Assembly (NCBI GenBank): GCA_031422555.1
Contig: JANPLZ010000110.1
Location: 1-41,938 of the forward strand
Length of the DNA stretch: 41,938 nt
Source of the DNA: JANNAT01 sp031422555
Lineage (GTDB): Bacteria > Pseudomonadota > Alphaproteobacteria > Rhodobacterales > Rhodobacteraceae
Reading direction: 5' to 3'
In this document: one piece after another, positions 16,095 to 23,279 of the stretch
Position numbering within the stretch: the stretch's first letter is position 1
Layout of the letters: every line of letters starts with the position of its first letter
Position numbers and translations under genes: made by a program
Notes under the pieces: generated by a model
Seen by the model: the letters and a program-made list of their open reading frames with translations, nothing else
What the model was told of the DNA's origin: nothing
Databases searched by the model: none

Positions 16095-16274
16095 TCAGTT
16101 TTTGGGAAGTCTGGCCCAGCCCCCGGTCGCAAGGCTTGCGGGCCACCAGCCCAGATATTCGATGCCCCAGATCAACGCGCACAGGACCGCCACCAACGCC
16201 ATCAGCCGCACCCGCCGCGCCGATGGCGGATGGCGCGCCCAGCGGGCCATCCGTAAAAACCACAATGGCCCCAT
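16095..16274 (-). CDS. Small single-pass membrane protein downstream of hpt
   Basis: This is a 59-residue frame starting MGPLWFLRMARWARHPPSAR and holding one membrane helix (LMALVAVLCALIWGIEYLGW) followed by a short polar tail. It starts 13 bases after the hpt stop on the same strand, the spacing of an operon partner. I have a memory of similar short proteins beside hpt in Rhodobacteraceae, but no function is known to me. A longer in-frame ATG at 16373 lies inside hpt and is unlikely to be used. The Shine-Dalgarno is weak. Confidence 0.6.
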   Translation of the reverse strand: MGPLWFLRMARWARHPPSARRVRLMALVAVLCALIWGIEYLGWWPASLATGGWARLPKN

Positions 16275-16287
16275 CAGAGCGGCCCCA

Positions 16288-16827
16288 TCAGTCGGTAAAC
16301 CGCACTTTGCCGATATAGGGCAAATTGCGGTTACGCTGTGCAAAATCAATGCCATAGCCCACGACAAATTCATCGGGAATCTCGAACCCGGTCCATGTGG
16401 CGCGAATGGGGGCCTCGCGCCGCGACGGTTTATCCAGCAGCGCGCAGACCTCCAGCCGGGCAGGCTGGCGCGATTTCAGCAGATTGACCACGTGATGCAA
16501 GGTAAAGCCGGTATCGACGATATCTTCGACCACCAGCACATCACGCCCGGCAATTTCACCGCGGATATCCTTCAGGATGCGCACTTCGCGGCTGGAATGC
16601 ATCGCATCGCCGTAAGATGAGGCTTCCAGAAAATCGACTTCGACCGGCAGGTCAATCTCGCGCACAAGGTCCGCGATAAACACGAAAGACCCGCGCAACA
16701 ACCCGACCACAACCAGCTTGTCACAGCCGTTGAAATGGGTGGTGATCTCGCGCGCCAGTGCTTCAACCCGCGCGGCAATCGCCTTGGCGCTGATCATCTG
16801 GTCTATGACATAGGGACGGTGTGGCAT
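16288..16827 (-). CDS. hpt: Hypoxanthine phosphoribosyltransferase
   Basis: This is a 179-residue purine salvage enzyme that joins hypoxanthine (and often guanine) to PRPP to give IMP or GMP. The PRPP-binding signature is complete (VLVVEDIVDTGFTLHHV), the flexible-loop region is SSYGDAMHSS, and the base-binding end is FEIPDEFVVGYGIDFAQRNR, all as in bacterial Hpt. The frame is open upstream to 16956, but the ATG at 16827 has AGAGGG five bases before it and matches the usual length. It is divergent from the RatA-like gene, with about 80 bases between starts. Confidence 0.95.
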   Translation of the reverse strand: MPHRPYVIDQMISAKAIAARVEALAREITTHFNGCDKLVVVGLLRGSFVFIADLVREIDLPVEVDFLEASSYGDAMHSSREVRILKDIRGEIAGRDVLVVEDIVDTGFTLHHVVNLLKSRQPARLEVCALLDKPSRREAPIRATWTGFEIPDEFVVGYGIDFAQRNRNLPYIGKVRFTD

Positions 16828-16908
16828 GTGGCCCTCTTGATTTCCGGCCCAGTCGTAACCAAAACTATGGGCCAAGTCACGCCCGCACGCACTGCCCATA
16901 GGACCATG

Positions 16909-17367
16909 ATGCCGCGCCATTCTGAAACCAAACGCCTGCCGCACCGCGCGGCGCAAATGTATGATCTGGTCGCCGACGTCGTGCGCTATCCTGAATTTCT
17001 GCCATGGACGGCGGCGGCACGGATCAAATCGCGCACGCCCATCGCGGGCGGCGAGGTGATGGATGCCGATCTGGTGATTTCCTTCAAGGTATTCCGCGAA
17101 CGCTTTGGCAGCCGTGTGACCTTACTGCCCGGCCAGCAGATGATTCTGACCGAATATGTCGATGGCCCGTTCAAGCATCTGAAATCGGTCTGGCGCTTTG
17201 CCGACCTGCCGGGCGGCGGCGGTGGCTGTGAGGTCAGTTTTGATGTGGATTTTGAGTTTCGCAACGCCATTCTGGCTGGAGTGATCGGGTTGGTGTTCAA
17301 TGAGGCCATGCAGCGCGTGGTGCGCGCGTTTGAGTCGCGGGCCGCGAAATTGTATGCGCCAGCCTGA
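16909..17367 (+). CDS. RatA/COQ10-type START-domain protein
   Basis: This is a protein of about 152 residues of the polyketide-cyclase/START fold that includes yeast Coq10 (ubiquinone binding) and the E. coli RatA 'toxin'. The pattern is typical: HRAAQMYDLVADVVRYPEFLPW, then a beta-rich core (VTLLPGQQMILTEYVDGPFK, then LKSVWRFADL) and the C-terminal helix NEAMQRVVRAFESRAAKLY. In alphaproteobacteria these proteins most probably assist ubiquinone function rather than act as toxins; no antitoxin partner is present. Two adjacent ATGs (16906 and 16909) follow AGGA; the second has the better spacing. Confidence 0.9.
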   Translation: MPRHSETKRLPHRAAQMYDLVADVVRYPEFLPWTAAARIKSRTPIAGGEVMDADLVISFKVFRERFGSRVTLLPGQQMILTEYVDGPFKHLKSVWRFADLPGGGGGCEVSFDVDFEFRNAILAGVIGLVFNEAMQRVVRAFESRAAKLYAPA

Positions 17368-17372
17368 CCTGC

Positions 17373-17406
17373 GCCCGCACAGAACGACTTAAGCCCGCAA
17401 AGAACG
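17373..17406. repeat. Short direct repeat between the RatA-like and cinA genes
   Basis: GCCCGCACAGAACG at 17373-17386 recurs as GCCCGCAAAGAACG at 17393-17406 (13 of 14 bases, period 20). It fills most of the 51-base space between the two convergent stops. No terminator-like stem with a T-run is obvious here. Confidence 0.75.
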
Positions 17407-17418
17407 CCCAATGGGTGG

Positions 17419-17886
17419 TCAGCCCATCGCGCGCGCCAGCAGGGCCAAGGCATGATTGCGCGCGGCCAGCCGCACAGCCAAGCGCCCCAGCGGCCCGAAG
17501 TCGATGGTTTCTGCCAGCACCGTCGCACCCCGCTGCGCCACGGCAAAGCACACCCGGCCTTCGGGCTTGAAATCTGACCCGCCCGGCCCGGCAATGCCGG
17601 TGATCGCCACCGCCAAATCTGCGCCCGACCGCATCTGCGCGCCCATGGCCATTTCTTGCGCCACAGCGTTTGATACCGCGCCAAATTCCGCCAGCGTGGC
17701 CGCATTGACGCCCAACATGTCAACCTTGGCGGCGTTGGAATAGGTGACGTAGCCGCGCTCGAACACGTCGGATGATCCGGCCACATCCGTCAGCGCCACC
17801 GCTACCATGCCGCCGGTGCAGCTTTCGGCGCAGGCAATCCGCCAGCCGCGCGCGCGGGCCGCCGCAAGGATACTTTCGGGGGTCAT
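17419..17886 (-). CDS. CinA-family nicotinamide-nucleotide amidohydrolase (PncC type)
   Basis: This is a 155-residue stand-alone C-terminal CinA domain that deamidates NMN to nicotinate mononucleotide, recycling the pyridine nucleotide pool. The family motifs AESCTGGMVAVALTDVAGSS and ITGIAGPGGSDFKPEGRVCF are intact. It lacks the N-terminal molybdopterin-binding-like domain of full CinA, as in PncC. The ATG at 17886 overlaps the pgpA stop as ATGA (17883-17886), so translation is coupled. It is the last gene of ispDF-pgpA-cinA. Confidence 0.93.
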   Translation of the reverse strand: MTPESILAAARARGWRIACAESCTGGMVAVALTDVAGSSDVFERGYVTYSNAAKVDMLGVNAATLAEFGAVSNAVAQEMAMGAQMRSGADLAVAITGIAGPGGSDFKPEGRVCFAVAQRGATVLAETIDFGPLGRLAVRLAARNHALALLARAMG

Positions 17887-18374
17887 GCGAACAAGATCAC
17901 GTGGTAGATCACCCCCGCCGCGATCGTCGCAAGGCCAGCAAAAAGCCCCGCCCAAAGATCATCCAGCATCACTCCCGCCGCATCGGGGCGTGCATCGGCG
18001 CGGCCCACCAGCCACGGCTTCCAGATATCAAACAACCGGAAAAACGCGAACGCCGCCAAGGGCGCCGGGTAAGGCAAGAACCCGTCGCTGCCCCGCGCCC
18101 AGAACGCCGCCGCCGGGATCAGCAGGGCAATCCATTGACCCGCCACTTCGTCAATCACAAATTCCGCCGGATCGTCGCCGGGCCTGCCGGCCAGTTCGCG
18201 CCCCACCGCCCAAAAGCCCAAACCGGTGACCAAGGCGGTCGCCACCACCAAAGCCTCAAATCCCAGATAACCGTAGATCATGACCCCCAGCAGCACCGCC
18301 ACCGCCGAGCCCCACGTGCCCGGGGCCGGGCGCAACAGCCCGACGCCAAAGAAAATCGCCAAAGCCCGGCTCAT
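17883..18374 (-). CDS. pgpA: Phosphatidylglycerophosphatase A
   Basis: This is a 163-residue inner-membrane phosphatase that turns phosphatidylglycerol phosphate into phosphatidylglycerol. It carries the PgpA motifs APGTWGSAVA near the N terminus, EFVIDEVAGQW (acidic residues for Mg binding) and FRLFDIWKPW, with hydrophobic segments between. The ATG at 18374 overlaps the ispDF stop as ATGA (18371-18374), and its own TGA overlaps the cinA start in the same way, giving a three-gene coupled operon. Confidence 0.94.
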   Translation of the reverse strand: MSRALAIFFGVGLLRPAPGTWGSAVAVLLGVMIYGYLGFEALVVATALVTGLGFWAVGRELAGRPGDDPAEFVIDEVAGQWIALLIPAAAFWARGSDGFLPYPAPLAAFAFFRLFDIWKPWLVGRADARPDAAGVMLDDLWAGLFAGLATIAAGVIYHVILFA

Positions 18375-19510
18375 GCCCGCACCAGCGCACAGGTGGCCAT
18401 CGCCGCAATTCCCTCGGCGCGGCCGGTAAAGCCCAGACCTTCGGATGTGGTGGCCTTGACCGAAACGCGGTCCACCCCAACCGCCATGATGTCGGCCAAT
18501 GCCGCGCGCATTGCCCCTTGGTGCGGCGCGATTTTGGGCCGCTCGCAGATCAGGGTGACATCGCAATTGGCCAGCGCCCAGCCGTGGGTGCGGGCAAGGT
18601 CAACCGCGTGGCGCAAAAAGATGTGGCTGGCCGCCCCCTTCCACTGCGGATCGCTGGGCGGGAAATGCACCCCGATATCGCCCAATCCCAAGGCGCCATA
18701 AATCGCATCGCTTAGGGCATGCATGCCGACATCGGCATCAGAATGGCCCAACAGGCCCGCGCTGTGCGGCACCGACACGCCGCACAGCCACACCTGATTA
18801 CCGGGGCAAAACGCATGCACGTCAAAGCCGTTGCCGACGCGGATATCCATGCTGTTCCCCCGGATCAAATCTGCGGCCCGCGCAAAATCGGCGGGATAGG
18901 TCAGTTTTATATTGGCGTGATCGCCTTGCACAATGGCCACCGCCATGCCCGCGGCCTGCGCAATCGCCACATCATCGGGCGCGTCGCCGGGGTGGGCAAG
19001 ATGGGCCGCGAGAATCGCGTTGAAATGAAAGCCTTGCGGCGTTTGCGCCCGGTATAGCCCGGCGCGGTCTTGGGCGCGGCTGACCATCCCGTCCGCGCCG
19101 TGCCACAGCGCATCGGTGACGGCCAAGGCCGGGGCAGCGCCTGCGTGCTGATCGAGGGCGTCGATCACCCGGGCAATCAGCGCTTGCGACACCAAAGGCC
19201 GCGCGCCGTCATGGATCAACACCTTTGTCACACCGCGCCCCTCCAGTGCCTGCAACGCCGCGCGCACCGAGGCCGCCCGCGTGGCCCCGCCTTCAACGAT
19301 GATCACATCGGCGGGCAAATCCGCAGTGTGGCGGCGGTCGTCCGGATGGATGGTCAACACCCGGATCATGCCCGCGAACGCCGCCAGCGCATGCGCCACA
19401 ACGGGCCGCCCCGCCAGCATGTGCCACTGCTTGGGCACATCGCCCCCCATCCGGGTGCCACGCCCGGCGGCGGTGATGATGGCGGCGGTCTGGCTTGGCG
19501 CGGTGGTCAT
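18371..19510 (-). CDS. ispDF: Bifunctional IspD/IspF (MEP-pathway cytidylyltransferase and cyclodiphosphate synthase)
   Basis: This is a 379-residue fusion that catalyses two non-consecutive steps of the MEP isoprenoid pathway. The N-terminal IspD domain (about 1-220) adds CMP to 2-C-methyl-D-erythritol 4-phosphate and has the nucleotide-binding AAGRGTRMGGDVPKQW and VLIHDGARPLVS. The C-terminal IspF domain (about 222-379) makes the 2,4-cyclodiphosphate and has the metal ligands in GNGFDVHAF and LLGHSDADVGMHALSDAI, ending VSVKATTSEGLGFTGRAEGI. The fusion is typical of many alphaproteobacteria. The start at 19510 has AGGAGA six bases upstream. It is divergent from dusB across 175 bases, where I see no clear regulator site. 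Confidence 0.97.
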   Translation of the reverse strand: MTTAPSQTAAIITAAGRGTRMGGDVPKQWHMLAGRPVVAHALAAFAGMIRVLTIHPDDRRHTADLPADVIIVEGGATRAASVRAALQALEGRGVTKVLIHDGARPLVSQALIARVIDALDQHAGAAPALAVTDALWHGADGMVSRAQDRAGLYRAQTPQGFHFNAILAAHLAHPGDAPDDVAIAQAAGMAVAIVQGDHANIKLTYPADFARAADLIRGNSMDIRVGNGFDVHAFCPGNQVWLCGVSVPHSAGLLGHSDADVGMHALSDAIYGALGLGDIGVHFPPSDPQWKGAASHIFLRHAVDLARTHGWALANCDVTLICERPKIAPHQGAMRAALADIMAVGVDRVSVKATTSEGLGFTGRAEGIAAMATCALVRA

Positions 19511-19685
19511 GGCGTCTCCTGTTCACTCTGTCTAAAACAGCCCGCGCGCCATGACAATCTGGCCTGCAAAAGCGGCGCATCCGCCTAATATTTGTGCATT
19601 GCCGAAAAATCGGGCATAACGGCGGTTCGATGCCTTGGCCTAACCCGCAGAGTGGCGCAAGATCGCGGCAACAAATGGATGTTTC

Positions 19686-20720
19686 ATGACCCCCACGCTT
19701 GGAAATATCACCCTGACGCGCCCGGTTATTCTGGCCCCCACGGTTATTCTGGCCCCCCCGGTGATTCTGGCCCCCCCGGTGATTCTGGCCCCGATGGCCG
19801 GTATCACCGATTTGCCGTTCCGCCGCATGGTGGCGCGCTTTGGCGCGGGGCTGGTGGTGTCGGAAATGGTTGCCAGCCAAGAGGTGGTGCAGGCCAAACC
19901 GCTGGCGCGCGCGCGGGCAGAGTTGGGATTTGGCGAGGCCGCGACCTCGGTGCAATTGGTGGGCCGCGAGCCGCACTGGATGGCCGAAGCCGCGCGGTAT
20001 GTGGCGGGCATGGGCGCGCAAGTGATTGATATCAATATGGGCTGCCCGGCCAAACGGGTGACGACGGGGGCTTGCGGGTCGGCGCTGATGCGCGATCTGG
20101 ATCAGGCGTTGCGGCTGATTGAGGCCGTGGTGGCGGCGGTGTCGCTGCCGGTCACGTTGAAAACCCGGCTGGGCTGGGATGATGCCAGCCTGAACGCGGC
20201 CGATCTGGCGGTGCGCGCCCAAGATGCCGGGGTGGCGATGATCACCATCCATGGCCGCACGCGGTGTCAGCTTTACAAGGGCCGTGCCAACTGGGCGGCG
20301 ATTGCGGCCATCAAACGGGCGGTGACCATCCCGGTGATCGCCAATGGCGATATTGTGGATGCAGCCACGGCGCGCGCGGCGTTGGCGCAATCGGGGGCGG
20401 ACGGCGTGATGATCGGGCGCGGCGCACAAGGTGCCCCGTGGGTGCTGGCGCAAATATCCGCCGCCTTGTATGGCACGCCCGCCCCGGTGGTGCCGCGAGG
20501 TGGCGCGCTGGCCGATTTGGTGATCGAGCATTACGACCAGATGCAGGGGTTTTACGGCCCCGATCTTGGCCCCCGCGTCGCGCGCAAACATCTGGGCTGG
20601 TATCTGGACGCAGCCAACCTTGCGCCGCACCGCGCGCAACTGGTCACCGCCGATGATCCGGCCGCTGTGCGCCGCCTGATCCGCCACGCCTTTGCCGATC
20701 ACGCACAGGCCGCCGCATGA
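19686..20720 (+). CDS. dusB: tRNA-dihydrouridine synthase DusB (NifR3) with an expanded N-terminal repeat
   Basis: This is an FMN enzyme that reduces uridine to dihydrouridine in tRNA; as nifR3 it is the classic first gene of the Rhodobacter ntr operon. The 344-residue protein has the FMN-binding start LAPMAGITDLPFR, NMGCPAKRV, the catalytic Cys130 in TTGACGSALM, the HGRTRCQLYKG loop and IANGDI. The odd part is residues 13-36: the strand normally present once (PVILAP before MAGITD) occurs four times in a row, from an 18-bp tandem repeat at 19722-19793, adding 18 residues just before the active site. The start ATG at 19686 fits GGATG upstream. The TGA overlaps the ntrB ATG (20717-20720). Confidence 0.95.
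   Translation: MTPTLGNITLTRPVILAPTVILAPPVILAPPVILAPMAGITDLPFRRMVARFGAGLVVSEMVASQEVVQAKPLARARAELGFGEAATSVQLVGREPHWMAEAARYVAGMGAQVIDINMGCPAKRVTTGACGSALMRDLDQALRLIEAVVAAVSLPVTLKTRLGWDDASLNAADLAVRAQDAGVAMITIHGRTRCQLYKGRANWAAIAAIKRAVTIPVIANGDIVDAATARAALAQSGADGVMIGRGAQGAPWVLAQISAALYGTPAPVVPRGGALADLVIEHYDQMQGFYGPDLGPRVARKHLGWYLDAANLAPHRAQLVTADDPAAVRRLIRHAFADHAQAAA
19722..19793 (+). repeat. 18-bp in-frame tandem repeat, four copies, in dusB
   Basis: Four consecutive 18-bp units each encode (P/T)VILAP. Units 1 and 2 use GTT for Val and units 3 and 4 use GTG; unit 2 begins ACG (Thr) instead of CCG (Pro). The last unit joins the invariant MAGITD of the FMN site. Unit boundaries are 19722, 19740, 19758 and 19776. 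Confidence 0.92.
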
Positions 20721-21814
20721 CCCAACCATCCCCCGCCGCCCCTTGGCCAACGCTGTGGCCGTCCCTGCCGCTGCCCGCGCTGATCATCGACGCCGCCGAC
20801 CGCATCGCCGATGTAAACCCGGCCGCCGAGATTTTCCTGAACGCATCAGCCCGCAGCCTGATCGGGCACCCGATGCTGGACCGCATTTCCATCGACGCGC
20901 CGATTGAAGACGCGATGGCGCGGGCCCGCGCGCATGACGCCGCCCTGTTCATCGCCGAGGCCGATGTTACCCCGGGCGATCGCCCGCCGGTGCAATGCGC
21001 GCTGCAGGTGGCCCCCTTGCAAGACGCGTCCGACATGCTGCTGGTGCTGATATCCCCGCGTGAAATTGCCGACCGGATGGGCCGGGCGATGCACAACACC
21101 GCCGGGGCCAAATCGGCGATTGGCATGGCAGAAATGCTGGCGCATGAAATCAAGAACCCGCTGGCAGGGATTTCCGGGGCGGCACAACTGCTGGCGATGG
21201 GTTTGGGGCCGGAAGATCTGGAACTGACCGATCTGATCGTTGAAGAAACCCGCCGCATCGTCAAACTGCTGGAACAAGTCGAACAATTCGGCAATTTGCG
21301 CCCGCCTGCGCGCCGCGCGGTGAACCTGCACGACGCGCTGGACCGCGCAAGGCGGTCTGCCATGGTGGGGTTTGGCGCGCGGATGCAGATCGTTGAAGAT
21401 TACGACCCGTCCTTGCCGGCCACGTTCGCCGACCCTGATCAGTTGATGCAAGTGTTCCTGAACTTGTTGAAGAACGCCTCGGAAGCCGCTGGAAACAATG
21501 GCGGAACCATCCGGCTGCGCACGTTTTACGACCACGCCTTGCGCTGGCGCAAACGCGACGGCACCGGCGTTGCCCTGCCGCTGCAGGTTGAGATCATCGA
21601 CGATGGCCCCGGCATCCCGCCCTCGATAGCCGAGAATATATTTGAGGCCTTCGTGTCGGGCCGCGAAGGCGGCACCGGACTTGGGCTGGCACTGGTGTCC
21701 AAGATCATCACCGATCACCAGGGCTGGATTTCCGTTGATTCCGTTCCGGGGCGCACGGCGTTCCGGATCTCATTGCCGCTTGCCCCGCGTGGGCTGATTG
21801 AGGAGACCGCGTAA
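20717..21814 (+). CDS. ntrB: Nitrogen-sensor histidine kinase NtrB
   Basis: This is a 365-residue cytosolic kinase/phosphatase that sets the phosphorylation of NtrC in response to nitrogen status, normally through PII proteins. It has an N-terminal PAS domain (about 15-115: LPALIIDAADRIADVNPAAE), a dimerisation/phosphoacceptor domain with His143 (EMLAHEIKNPLAGISGAAQL), and a C-terminal ATPase domain (LKNASEAAGNNGG, IIDDGPGIP, GGTGLGLALV). There is no membrane segment. The ATG overlaps the dusB stop, and the stop TAA shares one base with the ntrC ATG (TAATG), so the three are translationally coupled. No glnB lies in the window. Confidence 0.96.
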   Translation: MTQPSPAAPWPTLWPSLPLPALIIDAADRIADVNPAAEIFLNASARSLIGHPMLDRISIDAPIEDAMARARAHDAALFIAEADVTPGDRPPVQCALQVAPLQDASDMLLVLISPREIADRMGRAMHNTAGAKSAIGMAEMLAHEIKNPLAGISGAAQLLAMGLGPEDLELTDLIVEETRRIVKLLEQVEQFGNLRPPARRAVNLHDALDRARRSAMVGFGARMQIVEDYDPSLPATFADPDQLMQVFLNLLKNASEAAGNNGGTIRLRTFYDHALRWRKRDGTGVALPLQVEIIDDGPGIPPSIAENIFEAFVSGREGGTGLGLALVSKIITDHQGWISVDSVPGRTAFRISLPLAPRGLIEETA

Positions 21815-23181
21815 TGGACGGCACCGTTCTTGTCGCCGATGATGACCGCACCATCCGCACCGTGCTGACCCAAGCCCTGACGCGGGCGGGGTGCCGCGTG
21901 CATGCCACCAGCAGTCTGATGACGCTGATGCGCTGGGTCGAGGAAGGCAAAGGCGATCTGGTGATTTCGGATGTGATCATGCCCGATGGCAACGGTCTGG
22001 AAATGCTGCCGCAAATCGCCAAACTGCGCCCCGGCCTGCCGGTCATCGTGATTTCGGCGCAAAACACCATCATGACGGCGATTCAGGCCGCCGAAGCCGA
22101 AGCGTTTGACTATCTTCCCAAACCCTTCGATCTGCCCGATCTGATGAAACGCTCGGCCCGCGCGCTGGACACCAAACGCCGGATGCCCAAAGCCGCCACC
22201 GCCCCGCGTCAGGCGGTGGACGATCTGCCACTGGTGGGCCGCACCCCTGCGATGCAGGCGCTGTATCGGTTGGTGGCAAAGGTGATGAACGCCGATTTGC
22301 CGGTGCTGATATCGGGCGAATCGGGCACCGGCAAATCGCTGATTGCGCGCGCCATCCACGATTTTTCCGACCGGCGGTCCTTGCCGTTTGTGGTGGCGCA
22401 AGGCGGCGATCTGGCCGGGATGGAGGGCATCTCGACGCTGTTGGCGCGGGCCAAGGGCGGGTCTTTGGTGCTGGACGAGGTGGCCGATTTTGACGATGAT
22501 GCCCAAGGACGTCTGGTGCGGATGCTGGATGTGATGGGCGATCACAGCCCCCGCATCATGGCCACCACTCAGGTTGATCTGGCCGCGCGCCTTGAGGCCG
22601 GTCACTTTCGCAAGGATTTGTTCTATCGTCTGGGCGGTGTTGCCCTGCACGTGCCGCCGTTGCGCGAACGGGTGGAAGATATTCCCTTGCTTGCCGAACA
22701 TTTTCTGGCCCGGGGCGAGCGTGATACCGGCAGCCAACGCCGCCTGTCAGCCGATGCCATGGCCGTTGTGCGCGCCTATCCGTGGCCCGGCAACGTGCGG
22801 CAGTTGGAAAACACCCTCAAACGCCTGCTGGTCACGGCGACCGAGCCAGAGATTGTCAAGACCGAACTGGAAACCAGTTTGGGCGGCGCGCAGGCCGCAG
22901 CCTCACCGCGCGGTGGGGTGATCGAGGGTGAAAAGCTGTCGGCGTCGGTGGCGCGGCATTTGAAGCGGTATTTTGATCTGCACGGCGGCCAACTGCCGCC
23001 CGACGGGGTGTATGACCGGATTTTGCGCGAAATAGAGGTGCCGCTGATTGAAATCGCGCTGGATGCCACCGCGGGCAATCAAGCCAAATGTGCCGATCTT
23101 TTGGGGATCAACCGCAATACCTTGCGTAAGAAGATCACAGACCTTGATATCCGCGTGACACGGCGCCGCAAACTGATGTAA
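21814..23181 (+). CDS. ntrC: Nitrogen response regulator NtrC, lacking the GAFTGA loop
   Basis: This is a 455-residue response regulator for nitrogen-starvation genes. The receiver domain has phosphoacceptor Asp53 (LVISDVIMPDGNG), the AAA+ domain has Walker A GESGTGKS at 168-175 and Walker B SLVLDEV near 217-223, and the Fis-type helix-turn-helix is at the C terminus (GNQAKCADLLGINRNTLRKK). The segment that in most NtrC proteins holds the sigma54-contacting GAFTGA loop is shortened to GISTLLARAKGG (about 205-216) and the motif is absent. This matches Rhodobacter capsulatus NtrC, which activates sigma70 RNA polymerase. The C terminus is followed by 98 bases before ntrY. Confidence 0.96.
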   Translation: MDGTVLVADDDRTIRTVLTQALTRAGCRVHATSSLMTLMRWVEEGKGDLVISDVIMPDGNGLEMLPQIAKLRPGLPVIVISAQNTIMTAIQAAEAEAFDYLPKPFDLPDLMKRSARALDTKRRMPKAATAPRQAVDDLPLVGRTPAMQALYRLVAKVMNADLPVLISGESGTGKSLIARAIHDFSDRRSLPFVVAQGGDLAGMEGISTLLARAKGGSLVLDEVADFDDDAQGRLVRMLDVMGDHSPRIMATTQVDLAARLEAGHFRKDLFYRLGGVALHVPPLRERVEDIPLLAEHFLARGERDTGSQRRLSADAMAVVRAYPWPGNVRQLENTLKRLLVTATEPEIVKTELETSLGGAQAAASPRGGVIEGEKLSASVARHLKRYFDLHGGQLPPDGVYDRILREIEVPLIEIALDATAGNQAKCADLLGINRNTLRKKITDLDIRVTRRRKLM

Positions 23182-23279
23182 AACCGCCACAACACGTGTC
23201 CGATTGGTGACGTTACACTTGGGACACAAACTGTGGCGGGCAAGACACGCATCGCCCCTTGGATAGGACCGTTGATCGG

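Noticed and set aside
16909..17367. Toxin-antitoxin module (RatA toxin)
   Set aside because: No antitoxin-like partner is adjacent; the protein fits the COQ10/START ubiquinone-related family better.
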